Assembly: GCA_030431695.1 (NCBI GenBank)
Contig: JAUIIU010000006.1
Span: 1-64,000, forward strand
Direction of reading: 5' to 3'
DNA length: 64,000 nucleotides
Origin: Bacteroidia bacterium
Lineage (GTDB): Bacteria; Bacteroidota; Bacteroidia; Flavobacteriales; Flavobacteriaceae
Part shown: piece after piece, positions 49,697-59,928 of the stretch
How positions within the stretch are numbered: position 1 is the first letter of the stretch
Layout of the letters: the number at the start of each line of letters is the position of its first letter
Position numbers and translations under genes: made by a program
The notes under the pieces: model-generated
What the model saw: only the letters and a program-made list of their open reading frames with translations
Told to the model about the DNA's origin: nothing
The model's database searches: none

Positions 49697-50842
49697 TCAA
49701 TTTCCGATCGCCTGTTCCAGATCGGCGATCAGGTCGTCAACGTCCTCAATTCCTACGCTAAGACGGATCAGCGCATCAACAACCCCTGTTTTTTCTCTTT
49801 CTTCCTTCGGAATACTCGCATGCGTCATACTGGCCGGATGACCTGCCAGACTCTCCACGCCACCTAAACTTTCCGCCAGGGTGAATATTTTCAGGTTTTC
49901 CACTATGCGGATGGCCTCATCGTAGTTATTACCTATGGTGACAAAGCTGATCATCCCACCGAAATCGTTCATTTGTGCTTTGGCTACCTCGTGGTTTGGA
50001 TGTTCCTCAAGACCAGGCCAGTACACTTGCTCTATCTTCGGATGCTTGCTGAGATACGCAGCGATATGTTTCCCATTCTCACAATGGCGTTGCATCCTTA
50101 CATGAAGCGTCTTCAGCCCGCGAAGTACAAGAAAACTATCCTGCGGACCACAGACAGCACCACTAGCGTTCTGGATGAAGTAGAGTTTATCGGCCAGGGA
50201 TTCGTCATTCAGCATTAAGGCTCCCATCACCACATCGCTATGGCCTCCAAGGTATTTGGTAGCACTATGCATCACAATATCCGCTCCCAGGTCCAGCGGG
50301 CGCTGTAAATACGGGGTCGCGAAAGTATTGTCCACAGCGAGGATAATACCGTGTTTCTTGGCGATTTCAGCACAAGCCCTGATATCGATAATATTCATCA
50401 TAGGGTTGGTTGGAGTTTCCACCCAGATGAGCTTTGTCTTAGCTGTTACGAACTGCTCAATGTTTTCAGCATTCTCCATCCCGATGAAGTGAAATTTCAC
50501 CCCAAACTGCTCGAAGATCTTAGTGAACAGTCGATAGGTCCCTCCATAAAGGTCGTTGGTAGATATCACCTCATCACCGGGTTTAAGCAGTTTGATCACC
50601 GCATCGATCGCCGCCAGGCCACTCCCAAAGGCCAGGCCGTACTTCGCATTCTCAATACTGGCGAAGGCTCTCTCAAGGGCGGCCCGTGTTGGATTACCGC
50701 TTCGGGAATACTCAAATCCCTTATGCCCTCCCGGAGTTGATTGCGAGTATGTACTTGTTTGATATATCGGTGGCATGACCGATCCGTATGCCGGATCTAC
50801 GTCGTGTTGTCCACCGTGAATTGCTTTAGTATTGAACTTCAT
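49697..50842 (-). CDS. cystathionine gamma-synthase/lyase family PLP enzyme
   Basis: MKFNTKAIHGGQHDVDPAYGSVMPPIYQTSTY, VDNTFATPYLQRPLDLGADIVMHSATKYLGGHSDVVMG, AESLGGVESLAGHPASMTHASI; start at M13 of track ORF. Confidence 0.95.
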   Translation of the reverse strand: MKFNTKAIHGGQHDVDPAYGSVMPPIYQTSTYSQSTPGGHKGFEYSRSGNPTRAALERAFASIENAKYGLAFGSGLAAIDAVIKLLKPGDEVISTNDLYGGTYRLFTKIFEQFGVKFHFIGMENAENIEQFVTAKTKLIWVETPTNPMMNIIDIRACAEIAKKHGIILAVDNTFATPYLQRPLDLGADIVMHSATKYLGGHSDVVMGALMLNDESLADKLYFIQNASGAVCGPQDSFLVLRGLKTLHVRMQRHCENGKHIAAYLSKHPKIEQVYWPGLEEHPNHEVAKAQMNDFGGMISFVTIGNNYDEAIRIVENLKIFTLAESLGGVESLAGHPASMTHASIPKEEREKTGVVDALIRLSVGIEDVDDLIADLEQAIGN

Positions 50843-50917
50843 GGAATTGTTTATGATTTCTGAAAACAAAAGTAACACAATCCTTCCTGAAAGTGAATTC
50901 TGTTGTATTTTTAACCA

Positions 50918-51682
50918 ATGACAAAACGAATTTTTTTACCGCTTTTATTCTTTCCACTGTTTTTCGCCTGTAAAAAGGAACAACCCTTGCTGATAAAGTC
51001 TATGAATTTCAGCGAAAAGCAGCTTAGCGGTTGTGATACGGGATGCCCCGAAATAACGATCAATTATGTCGAAGTGGATGAACAAAGCGATCGCTCCGAC
51101 AAGATAAACGAGGCAATTGAAGCATTCGTGATAGATGCTCTTTATCTCGGAGATGAGTTAAGCGACCCATCCTCAAAGGATATCACTGAAGCCGCCGATG
51201 GATTTGTGAACATGTATCGTACTCACAGTGCGGAATTCCCCGATATGCAGCTGGAATATTTTGCCGAAATCAGTGTTTCGGAAGTGTACCAGTCGCCATT
51301 ACTGCTCAGCCTGGAAATGCGGCAATATCTCTTCACAGGTGGCGCCCACGGATACGGAGCGACATACTTTGCCAATTTCGACTCCCAGACGGGTGATGAG
51401 CTGAACAACGAGGATATCTTCACTGATATTGAGGCTTTCACCGATTTTGCCGAAGTCGCATTCAGAAAAGAATACAAAATCCCGGAAAACGGTTCGATAA
51501 ACGCAACGGGGTTCTGGTTCGAAGATGACAAGTTTCATCTGCCGGAATCCATAGGGTTTGAAGGTAATAACGTGGTCATGATATACAATCAATACGACAT
51601 TGCCAGTTATGCGGCGGGGCCCATAGAATTACAACTGGCTATTTCAAAAATAAAACCCTTCCTAGCGATCAATCTTCAATGA
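50918..51682 (+). CDS. lipoprotein with DUF4163/DUF3298 domains
   Basis: lipobox LFFACKK; LEMRQYLFTGGAHGYGATYFANFDSQTGDEL. Confidence 0.88.
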   Translation: MTKRIFLPLLFFPLFFACKKEQPLLIKSMNFSEKQLSGCDTGCPEITINYVEVDEQSDRSDKINEAIEAFVIDALYLGDELSDPSSKDITEAADGFVNMYRTHSAEFPDMQLEYFAEISVSEVYQSPLLLSLEMRQYLFTGGAHGYGATYFANFDSQTGDELNNEDIFTDIEAFTDFAEVAFRKEYKIPENGSINATGFWFEDDKFHLPESIGFEGNNVVMIYNQYDIASYAAGPIELQLAISKIKPFLAINLQ

Positions 51683-52035
51683 GCATATTTTACTATTTAG
51701 CCAGTTGTGATACCTGTCAGCGAATAATGAACGATCTGAACCTGCCGGATTCTGTAAAGAAAAGAGAAATCAAGAGTGACCCCCTCACCGAGAACGAACT
51801 GGACAGCTTGCATGCCTTGTCAGGATCCTATGAAAGCCTGTTCAGTAAAAGGGCTCGACTGTACAAGGAACGAAATCTCAAGGAGGCAAACCTACAGGAA
51901 GCAGACTTCAAGAAATTGCTGCTGGAACACTACACTTTCCTCAAGCGTCCGGTCCTGATCCACAACGGGGAAGTTTTTATTGGCAATAGCAGGAAGAATG
52001 TTGAAGCAGCGTATAACGCACTACACCATAGCTGA
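51679..52035 (+). CDS. ArsC/Spx family protein
   Basis: FYYLASCDTCQRIMNDLNLP...KKLLLEHYTFLKRPVLIHNGEVFIGN. Confidence 0.88.
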   Translation: MSIFYYLASCDTCQRIMNDLNLPDSVKKREIKSDPLTENELDSLHALSGSYESLFSKRARLYKERNLKEANLQEADFKKLLLEHYTFLKRPVLIHNGEVFIGNSRKNVEAAYNALHHS

Positions 52036-52931
52036 TGAATCCACGGGCGCTCGCATTACTCGCCGCCACTGCTGCCAGTGCTATCTATGGCATTAACCAT
52101 ACCATCGCTAAAGGCCTGATGCCAGAGGTGATAGGGCCTTACGGGTTCATTCTACTGAGGGTGAGTGGGGCGGCCCTGCTTTTTTGGATCATCGGCATTT
52201 TTTATCCTTCGGAAAAAATTGACAGAAAGGATTGGTTCCGTATCATCGCCTGTGCGTTCTTCGGAATGGTCCTGAATATGAATATGTTCTTCAAAGGCCT
52301 GGAGTTGTCAACCCCTATCAACAGTTCCGTAGTGATCACGTTGAGCCCGGTATTGCTGCTGGCACTTTCGGCAATATTCCTGAAAGAAAGGATCACCTGG
52401 ATGAAGTCGGTAGGAATCGGACTCGGACTGGCGGGTGCTCTTGCGCTTATACTCTTCGGAATAAAAACACAACCAAATGCCCCGAATATCCCGCTCGGAA
52501 ACACACTTTTCATAATCAACGCCGCATCGTATTCCTTTTACCTCGTCTTTGTCAAGGCGCTGGTCTCGAAATACAGTTCCATCACCCTGATGAAGATGTT
52601 CTTCCTTTTCTCATTGCTGATGAATCTCCCGATCGGGATCGGGCAGTTCACCGATGTAAATTGGTTGGGGCTCGGGATACATGAGATCTGGCAACTTGCC
52701 TTTGTGGTGATAGGAACGACGGTTCTTACGTATTTGTTCAATATCTATGCGTTGAAACAACTCAGTCCGTCAACCATTGGGGCGTTTATCTACCTACAGC
52801 CGGTGCTGGCCGCCACATTTGCCATACTGGCCGGTGCCGATAAACTCACACCTCTTCGAATAATAGCTGCCGTATTGATCTTCACAGGGGTATTCTTGTC
52901 TACCCGGAAGGCAAGACCTAAGGCTTCATAG
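52035..52931 (+). CDS. EamA/DMT family transporter
   Basis: ten hydrophobic segments; YGINHTIAKGLMPEVIGPYGFILLRVSGAALLFW. Confidence 0.93.
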   Translation: MNPRALALLAATAASAIYGINHTIAKGLMPEVIGPYGFILLRVSGAALLFWIIGIFYPSEKIDRKDWFRIIACAFFGMVLNMNMFFKGLELSTPINSSVVITLSPVLLLALSAIFLKERITWMKSVGIGLGLAGALALILFGIKTQPNAPNIPLGNTLFIINAASYSFYLVFVKALVSKYSSITLMKMFFLFSLLMNLPIGIGQFTDVNWLGLGIHEIWQLAFVVIGTTVLTYLFNIYALKQLSPSTIGAFIYLQPVLAATFAILAGADKLTPLRIIAAVLIFTGVFLSTRKARPKAS

Positions 52932-53394
52932 GGACTGGCATCCTTCCGGAGGCACGCATATCTGTTTTGTCAAGAACCCTGAAGTCTGCACTTCTTGGCA
53001 TTTTATAAAGTTTCCCGAGGAATTCCTCTGGCAGGGGAACAAGTTTGCGTTTCTCCAGGTCTATCCATCCACCAAGTATGTCGCAGGCCGCAAGATTATC
53101 TCCCTGTTCGTTATAGAAATTGTGTATAAACTTAAAAAACACTCCGTCTTCACTGGCACCACCGAGTTCAAAACTCACAGTTATCTTTCCATGTTGTGAC
53201 TCTTTGAAATAGAAGATGTGCTCCTGGAACACTACGGGTCCGATATTGTATTTCGCAAGTTCACTATGATCTATTCCGTGATCCATCAGGGCGCTCATGC
53301 GGGTATGACTCATATAATTCACATAGGAACTGTTCGCAAGATGCCTGTTGGCATCCAGGTCGTTCCAGCGTATCTCAAACTCTTTCAAGTACAT
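52918..53394 (-). CDS. acyl-CoA thioesterase (hotdog fold)
   Basis: FEIRWNDLDANRHLANSSYVNYMSHTRMSALMDHG. Confidence 0.92.
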   Translation of the reverse strand: MYLKEFEIRWNDLDANRHLANSSYVNYMSHTRMSALMDHGIDHSELAKYNIGPVVFQEHIFYFKESQHGKITVSFELGGASEDGVFFKFIHNFYNEQGDNLAACDILGGWIDLEKRKLVPLPEEFLGKLYKMPRSADFRVLDKTDMRASGRMPVPMKP

Positions 53395-54241
53395 AGTTTT
53401 CTTCTTTGGTTTGTTGATGAATAAAATCCGTGACTGCTTTCAGGGTCTCGGGGCCTTTCAAAGTATGGTCCAGGCCTTCCGTGAACAAGGTTTTAATGGA
53501 TGAGTTCCTGGCAATGGCTTCACGGATCGGTTGTATAGGGGTAACGGTGTCAGTCTCTTCATGGATCACCAGTACTGGGCGATCAACAAGGTTGAAGAAA
53601 TGCTCCATCTGAATCTCAGGATGCGGTAATCTGTACTCCTTATCAACCTTCTTTGTTAGGCTTCGCATGGTGCTTGGCGAAAGCCCAATAACCTCCACGA
53701 AGTAAGTGAAAATTGCATCCAGTCCGGAAGGAGAACCCATCACCACATAACTTTCTACCGCTGCCTCCGGCCGATACAGATAATGATAAGCTGCTGTCAG
53801 ATTCCCGAAAGAATGGCACACAAGGACATCCACCTTCCCGGTGATCTTCAGGGTTTGTTCATAGGCCTGCCTGTAGGTTTCCAGGTTCAGGGAGTTGCCA
53901 TCGGAGGCTCCATGTCCCGGCGCATCCAGGGCGTAGCAGGTGTAACTGTCCGGGTCGAGTTCAGCAACATAATTGCGCCACCGCTGGGAATGGCTCATCC
54001 AGCCGTGCAGAAATAAAACCGTCTTTGGGCCACGTCCCCACTTGTGAAGCACGGTTTGACACCCGTCTATTTCCAGTAATTCTGTCTCACCTTTGCTGAA
54101 GAACAACTGTCCTTCTTCGCTGATCGGTACCCGCCGCACCCGACTTAGGATCCTGAACGCAATTCTACCGGTTAGTCCGGGGAAAATTAGTGCGAGTACA
54201 TTGAGCAATCGGATTGTCGATTTTGTCTTGTTATTCTTCAT
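53375..54241 (-). CDS. alpha/beta hydrolase
   Basis: VLFLHGWMSHSQRWRNYV, YALDAPGHGASDG, VCHSFGNLTAAYH. Confidence 0.92.
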   Translation of the reverse strand: MKNNKTKSTIRLLNVLALIFPGLTGRIAFRILSRVRRVPISEEGQLFFSKGETELLEIDGCQTVLHKWGRGPKTVLFLHGWMSHSQRWRNYVAELDPDSYTCYALDAPGHGASDGNSLNLETYRQAYEQTLKITGKVDVLVCHSFGNLTAAYHYLYRPEAAVESYVVMGSPSGLDAIFTYFVEVIGLSPSTMRSLTKKVDKEYRLPHPEIQMEHFFNLVDRPVLVIHEETDTVTPIQPIREAIARNSSIKTLFTEGLDHTLKGPETLKAVTDFIHQQTKEENYVLERV

Positions 54242-54251
54242 ATCATTTTAT

Positions 54252-54267
54252 GATACCAATTGGTATC
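54252..54267. promoter_or_regulatory. TetR-type operator GATACCAATTGGTATC
   Basis: 16-bp perfect palindrome just upstream of the alpha/beta hydrolase; near-identical to 54883-54898. Confidence 0.75.
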
Positions 54268-54283
54268 TACCTGTTTAAAATTT

Positions 54284-54874
54284 TTATTTAGACATCTCTT
54301 TAACCAGTCCCCGAAGATGGGTGATAGTATGCCTGATAGCCTGTTTATTACGTTCCAGTTTGCTCATCATGATCCCTCCTTCTAGGGTGGCGATAATAAT
54401 GGTGCTATAATACGGTACATCTACATCCTTGCGAACCTGGTTATTCTTAATTCCGTTCTCTATCAGTTTTGCTATGGAAGCTTTTAACTGTGCCAGCATA
54501 TTGTACGCCTGTTGCCTAAGCACCGGGTTCGAATCGTCCGATTCTACTGCTGCATTCATCAACGGGCATCCACCTTTGTAACTTGGTTGGTTCATATAAT
54601 TCTCGAAGAAACTAAAGATAGCCTCGAATTTTGTTTGAAAGGTCTTTGCCGCCTTGATCGAGACCCGGATCTCCTCGAACATTAATTTAGACAACTGCCG
54701 CAGCGCGTGTTGCTCCAAGTCCTGTTTATTCTCAAAATGGCGATAGATCGCTCCTTTGGTATAGCCGGTGGCCCGCGTTATATCACTAATGGAAGTAGCC
54801 TTATACCCCTGGGTATTAAAGAGGTCGGCGCTTTCCCTGATGATCGTATTCCTGGTTGCTTCAGCATCTCGCAT
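54284..54874 (-). CDS. TetR/AcrR family transcriptional regulator
   Basis: MRDAEATRNTIIRESADLFNTQGYKATSISDITRATGYTKGAIYRHFENKQDLE. Confidence 0.94.
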   Translation of the reverse strand: MRDAEATRNTIIRESADLFNTQGYKATSISDITRATGYTKGAIYRHFENKQDLEQHALRQLSKLMFEEIRVSIKAAKTFQTKFEAIFSFFENYMNQPSYKGGCPLMNAAVESDDSNPVLRQQAYNMLAQLKASIAKLIENGIKNNQVRKDVDVPYYSTIIIATLEGGIMMSKLERNKQAIRHTITHLRGLVKEMSK

Positions 54875-54881
54875 GGCACAA

Positions 54882-54899
54882 AGATACCGATTGGTATCT
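54882..54899. promoter_or_regulatory. TetR-type operator AGATACC-GATT-GGTATCT
   Basis: inverted repeat immediately upstream of tetR-like gene start. Confidence 0.75.
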
Positions 54900-54935
54900 A
54901 TAATCAAAAATATTTTCAATTATATTTATAGTCTG

Positions 54936-54950
54936 AACGAACAGTTCGTT
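54936..54950. promoter_or_regulatory. inverted repeat AACGAAC-A-GTTCGTT in divergent promoter region
   Basis: perfect 7-bp arms around one base between tetR and the YheT gene. Confidence 0.45.
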
Positions 54951-54989
54951 ATCAAAACCTAATTTCAGAAATAGTAATTCAGATCATAA

Positions 54990-55952
54990 ATGCCGATAGT
55001 TTCCTCTAGCTACCAACCGAAGGGAGCCTTCAAAAACGGCCATTTTTCTACTATATATTCAGCAAAACTGAGGGTTTCTCCAAGACTGGAACAGACCCGG
55101 GAACGCCTTGAGCTGGAGGACGGTGATTTCATAGACCTGGATTTTTCATTTTCAGAAAAAAGAAGCCACTGCCTGGCCGTACTTCTGCACGGACTTGAAG
55201 GCAACGCACAACGAACCTATATCAAAGGACAGGGGAAGGTGCTGGTGGAAGATGGCTGGGATATCTGCGCAATGAACTATCGGGGCTGTAGCGGGGAACC
55301 CAACAGAAAATATATCTCCTATAATTCAGGAAAAACAGATGACCTGGAAACTGTGATCGACCATCTAACAGAAAAGGATAATTACCGGGAAATCGTTCTC
55401 ATCGGGTTTAGTTTGGGAGGAAATCTACTGCTGAAATACCTGGGAGAACGAAATATTATACCTGCGGAAATAAAATGTGGGATCGCGGTTTCTGCTCCCT
55501 TGAGTTTGAGAGGCTCGCTGGACTCTCTCAACAAAGCGTATAACTGGCCGTACAGGACTCATTTCCTGTATGACCTTCGGAAGAAATACAGACAGAAAAC
55601 CGTCCAATTTCCCGATAAAGCAACCCGATCCGAATTAAAAAAGATCAGGTCCCTCCTGGCCTTTGACAATATTTATACAGCACCGGCTCACGGTTTTGCC
55701 GATGCCAACGATTACTACACCAAAAACAGTAGCCTCCAATTCCTGTCGAATATCAGTGTCCCGGTCTTAATTCTGAATGCCCTGAACGATAGTTTCCTGA
55801 GCCCGGATTGTATCCCTTTTGAACTTGCATCCCAATCAAAAAACATCTATCTTGAAACTCCTGAATACGGGGGTCATGTAGGATTCTATCAACCGAAGAA
55901 TATCTATTATAACGAAGCTCGTAGTTCCAGGTTTCTGAAAGAAATAATTTAA
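54990..55952 (+). CDS. YheT family alpha/beta hydrolase
   Basis: AVLLHGLEGNAQRTYIKGQGKVLVEDGWDICAMNYRGCSGEPNR, LIGFSLGGNLLLKYLGE. Confidence 0.93.
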   Translation: MPIVSSSYQPKGAFKNGHFSTIYSAKLRVSPRLEQTRERLELEDGDFIDLDFSFSEKRSHCLAVLLHGLEGNAQRTYIKGQGKVLVEDGWDICAMNYRGCSGEPNRKYISYNSGKTDDLETVIDHLTEKDNYREIVLIGFSLGGNLLLKYLGERNIIPAEIKCGIAVSAPLSLRGSLDSLNKAYNWPYRTHFLYDLRKKYRQKTVQFPDKATRSELKKIRSLLAFDNIYTAPAHGFADANDYYTKNSSLQFLSNISVPVLILNALNDSFLSPDCIPFELASQSKNIYLETPEYGGHVGFYQPKNIYYNEARSSRFLKEII

Positions 55953-55962
55953 ATCCGAACTC

Positions 55963-56478
55963 ATGAAAACATTACGTTACAGCCTGTTAGCCGTTTTATT
56001 GGTCCTCATCTATAGTTGCGGAGGTGAAAAGGAAAAGAAAGAAGACAAAGAGCAGATCAAGATCGGCACAAAGAAAGAAGAGTCGAAAAGTGAGAGTAGT
56101 GCAGCCGCCACAATAGGTCTTACGGGTGACGACTTGATGCAGTACAATATCAAGGAAATCAAGGTCAAGGCCGGACAGGAGGTAACCATCAACCTCAGGC
56201 ACATTGGTAAAATGGACATTAAGGTTATGGGACACAATTTTGTTCTTTTGAAACCGGGTGTGTCTATAACCGAATTTTCACTAAAAGCGGCTGAGGCTGG
56301 AGAAACTGCCGACTGGATCCCGGATAACGGTGCAGAGGTAATAGTGCACACCAAAATGATCGGTGGCGGGCAGTCCACTTCGATAACATTCACTGCTCCG
56401 GAAGCCGGAACCTATGATTATATCTGTAGTTTCCCTGGACATTCGGCACTGATGAAGGGGAAATTCATAGTTGAGTAA
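55963..56478 (+). CDS. azurin-like cupredoxin lipoprotein
   Basis: lipobox LIYSCGG; MGHNFVLLKPG...YDYICSFPGHSALMKGKFIVE. Confidence 0.92.
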   Translation: MKTLRYSLLAVLLVLIYSCGGEKEKKEDKEQIKIGTKKEESKSESSAAATIGLTGDDLMQYNIKEIKVKAGQEVTINLRHIGKMDIKVMGHNFVLLKPGVSITEFSLKAAEAGETADWIPDNGAEVIVHTKMIGGGQSTSITFTAPEAGTYDYICSFPGHSALMKGKFIVE

Positions 56479-57405
56479 TTACAGAAAATCGTCCGACTCT
56501 TTGTAGGCTTCAATTACCCGAAGTTCACCTTTTGTCCCTTCGATCGAGTTCCCGTGTTCCATCCCGAGAATTCCCTTGAACCCTTTGTTGTGGATATGCC
56601 TGAAAACATTTCTGTAATTGATCTCGCCGGTAGTAGGCTCATTGCGACCCGGATTGTCTCCTACCTGGATATACCCGATCTCATCCCAGCAGGCATCAAT
56701 ATTGGGAATCAGGTTGCCTTCCTGTATCTGCTGATGGTAGATGTCGAATAGAATCTTGCACGATGGGCTATCCACAGCCTCACATATCTCGAACGCCTGT
56801 GGAGATTCTGTAAGAAACAGTCCGGGATGATCCCTGAAGTTTAAGGGCTCCAGGACCATTACCAGTCCGTGAGGTTCTAAAATCGCACTGGCCTGTTTCA
56901 GGCTTTCGATCACATTTGCCATCTGGTAATTCAAATTCAACCTCAGGTCAAGATGACCGGGCACTACCGTCATCCATTTAGCATTCACTCTTTTCGCAAC
57001 TTCCACCGACTCCCTGATCTCTGCCAGGAACTCGTCACGCCAGTTTTGCTTTCCACTTGCAAGGTTCGGCTCCTTCCAATAAATATTATGTGCAACAAAA
57101 ACCCCCATCTCTATTCCCAATCGGTCCATCGCAGCTGCCATTCGCTTCTGTTCTGCTAGAGGGCGTTTCCTCATGTCGTTGTCCTCGAAGGCAGTAAACC
57201 CCTGCTCGGCCATGAATTCGAGCTGACTTACAACATCTTTACCGGCATGTGCTTCGAACATACCAATGTGTGGTGCGTATTTCAGATTGAACGTATGTTT
57301 ACTGCTGAATGGATCCAATATATTTGTCGAAGCCAGTACACTTCCACCAAATGAAAAAAGGGAACCTGCCAGGGCTCCCTTTCTTAAAAATTCTCTTCTT
57401 CTCAT
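56479..57405 (-). CDS. hydroxypyruvate isomerase-like TIM barrel protein with Tat-like leader
   Basis: MRRREFLRKGALAGSLFS; FDIYHQQIQEGNLIPNIDACWDEIGYIQVGDNPGRNEPTTGEINYRNVFRHI. Confidence 0.92.
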   Translation of the reverse strand: MRRREFLRKGALAGSLFSFGGSVLASTNILDPFSSKHTFNLKYAPHIGMFEAHAGKDVVSQLEFMAEQGFTAFEDNDMRKRPLAEQKRMAAAMDRLGIEMGVFVAHNIYWKEPNLASGKQNWRDEFLAEIRESVEVAKRVNAKWMTVVPGHLDLRLNLNYQMANVIESLKQASAILEPHGLVMVLEPLNFRDHPGLFLTESPQAFEICEAVDSPSCKILFDIYHQQIQEGNLIPNIDACWDEIGYIQVGDNPGRNEPTTGEINYRNVFRHIHNKGFKGILGMEHGNSIEGTKGELRVIEAYKESDDFL

Positions 57406-57414
57406 ACCAATTGA

Positions 57415-58089
57415 TTATAAAGCCATGGCATTTCCGTTACCCGCTTGGTCAAGGGGAATACATCCTTTTTGCTGTCCCGGAACCGGGTCGTACCACAATA
57501 CGTTCTCACCAACTTGTTCACTGGACTTCCAGGCCCAGATCGTCATACTACGAATTCCGGAAAGCAGGGTAAAAACAGCCGACTCCTTCGGGGGAGTGGC
57601 CGTTTTATCAGTTTCATAACTTTGGTAGAATTCGTTCATCGCCATATAGTGATTTCTTTGCTCTTCTTTACCTAAGGTGAGGTATTTGGATAGCATTTGA
57701 TCAAATTCCTCCGGCTTTCCTTTCTGAAGTTCTTTATCGAAAGTTGCCGTAAATTCTTCGCCGAATGCCTGGAAGAACATCTTCATGTGATCCTGAAGCG
57801 GCTCAAATCGTTCTTCCCATATCTGGCCCTGAACATTTGGTGTAACATTCTTCCAATAGGCATCTATGAATTTATGCGCCCCAATAGCTACAGCACCGGG
57901 CACTGTTTCGTCGGCCGGGATGATAAGATCCACCAGTTGCTCCAGGGCATAGCCTTCGGGAACCGAGACAAATACAGGTACAAATCCCGGTTCGTTCTTA
58001 CAGCTCTGTAATAGGCTGATCACTGTAGGAGTAGCCACAACAGCACCTGCTCCCAATCCAATATTTCGCAATGCTTGTCTTCTGTCCAT
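57415..58089 (-). CDS. gluconate 2-dehydrogenase subunit 3 family protein
   Basis: MDRRQALRNIGLGAGAVVATP; LEQLVDLIIPADETVPGAVAIGAHKFID. Confidence 0.9.
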   Translation of the reverse strand: MDRRQALRNIGLGAGAVVATPTVISLLQSCKNEPGFVPVFVSVPEGYALEQLVDLIIPADETVPGAVAIGAHKFIDAYWKNVTPNVQGQIWEERFEPLQDHMKMFFQAFGEEFTATFDKELQKGKPEEFDQMLSKYLTLGKEEQRNHYMAMNEFYQSYETDKTATPPKESAVFTLLSGIRSMTIWAWKSSEQVGENVLWYDPVPGQQKGCIPLDQAGNGNAMAL

Positions 58090-59786
58090 TATGCTTCTTT
58101 TTTAATTTGCTGAGCTGCGTGATTTGCCGCCCTGGCACTGAAGGCCATATAAGTTAATGATGGATTCACACAACTGGCCGAGGTCATAAACGATCCGTCC
58201 GTAACATATACGTTTGGCACAGCGTGCAACTGGTTGTTCTTATTACAAACTGAGGTTTTCGGGTCTTTCCCCATTCGGGCCGTACCCATCTCATGGATCC
58301 CTAATCCGGGTGCTCCGGGATCATCCCATGGCTCAATATCTTTGTATCCGGCTTTGGAAAGCATATCCATTGCTTCCGCAACCATGTCTTTTCGCATTTC
58401 ATATTCATTCTCCTTCCACTCAACATCAAAGGTCACAGTGGGAAGCCCCCATTGGTCCAGGTTATCATAATCCAGTTCCATTTTGTTCTCATGGTAAGGC
58501 AAACATTCACCAAATCCCATCAGCATCATACGCCAATCACCCGGCTTGGTAACGGCGGCTTTCAAGTCTTTACCATAGGCAAGTTCGGCGATCAACTCCT
58601 CGTAATTACTCCTACTGGCACCTCCCTGGTAACCGTATCCTCTTTTAAAGTTAGGCTGATCTGTCTTTCCGCCAACATTCCGGAATCGCGGAATATATAT
58701 ACCATTTGGCCGCCGACCTTTATAATACTTATCCTCAAAACCGGGTACCGTTGCCATTGCACCTGCCTTGAAGTGATGATCCATTATATTATGGCCCAAT
58801 TCACCGCTGTCATTGCCCATTCCGTTAGGGAATCGCTCACTCTTGGATTGCATCAATATAGATGCGGAAGCGATTGCCGAGGCACAGAGGAAGATCACCT
58901 TTGCGTTGAAAATATGAACTTCCTTGGTCTCCGAATCTATTACTTTAACACCACTGGCCTTGCCGCTGGCCTCATCGTAAATCACTTCGGCAACGATGGA
59001 GTGAGGACGAATAGTAAGATTACCCGTTCGTTCCGCAGCAGGAAGTGTGGAAGAATTACTGCTGAAATACCCTCCGAAAGGGCATCCACGCATACATCGA
59101 TTCCTGAACTGGCAGTTCGCACGGCCCTGGAAGGTTTGTGTCCCTGTGATATGCGCTACACGGCCAATGGTCAACAACCGACCATCGTCGTAATTCTCGT
59201 CGATCTTACCTTTCAGATCCTCCTCGGCACAATTCAGTTCCATAGGCGGACAGAACTTTCCGTCCGGTAATTGTGGCAATCCCAGGTTTTCGCCACTAAC
59301 CCCGATGAACTCTTCAACCTTATCGTACCAGGGAGCTATATCTTTATAACGTATAGGCCAGTCTATCGCGATCCCTTCCTTCTTATTGGCCCCGAAGTCG
59401 AAATCACTTAATCGATAACTCTGCCTTCCCCAAACGAGGGATCGTCCCCCTACGTGATACCCTCTTAACCAATCGAACCTTTTCTTTTCATTATAAGGAT
59501 GCTCTACATCATTCACAAAGAAATGACGGTGAGCCTCATCGGTGGTATAACCGGAACGGGCTTGTTTTAGTTGTTTGTCGCGTTCCGACTTAGGCAGCTG
59601 GCCTTTGTACTCAAAATCCCACGGATCCATATTCATGGTGTGGTAGTCTTTTACGTGCTCTACCATTCGACCTCTTTCAAGAACAAGGGTCTTCAGGCCA
59701 TTTTCGCACAGTTCCTTAGCGGCCCATCCACCACTGATCCCCGAGCCAACTACTATGGCATCGTACATTTCACTTGGGTTATTCAT
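58089..59786 (-). CDS. GMC family oxidoreductase
   Basis: YDAIVVGSGISGGWAAKELCENGLKTLVLERG; GLGIHEMGTARMGKDPKTSVCN; YVTDGSFMTSASCVNPSLTYMAFSARAANH. Confidence 0.95.
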   Translation of the reverse strand: MNNPSEMYDAIVVGSGISGGWAAKELCENGLKTLVLERGRMVEHVKDYHTMNMDPWDFEYKGQLPKSERDKQLKQARSGYTTDEAHRHFFVNDVEHPYNEKKRFDWLRGYHVGGRSLVWGRQSYRLSDFDFGANKKEGIAIDWPIRYKDIAPWYDKVEEFIGVSGENLGLPQLPDGKFCPPMELNCAEEDLKGKIDENYDDGRLLTIGRVAHITGTQTFQGRANCQFRNRCMRGCPFGGYFSSNSSTLPAAERTGNLTIRPHSIVAEVIYDEASGKASGVKVIDSETKEVHIFNAKVIFLCASAIASASILMQSKSERFPNGMGNDSGELGHNIMDHHFKAGAMATVPGFEDKYYKGRRPNGIYIPRFRNVGGKTDQPNFKRGYGYQGGASRSNYEELIAELAYGKDLKAAVTKPGDWRMMLMGFGECLPYHENKMELDYDNLDQWGLPTVTFDVEWKENEYEMRKDMVAEAMDMLSKAGYKDIEPWDDPGAPGLGIHEMGTARMGKDPKTSVCNKNNQLHAVPNVYVTDGSFMTSASCVNPSLTYMAFSARAANHAAQQIKKEA

Positions 59787-59928
59787 TGTTAAAATATTGT
59801 TTAGATTTAGAATGAATCCAATCGCCGGGTAACCTGGCGAAATAATTTTTTCGATCGATTTAGGGCTTTCTAAGGTCTTGTTTTTTTATTGATTTTACAA
59901 AATTCTGAAAGTTAAAAGAGATAATGTT

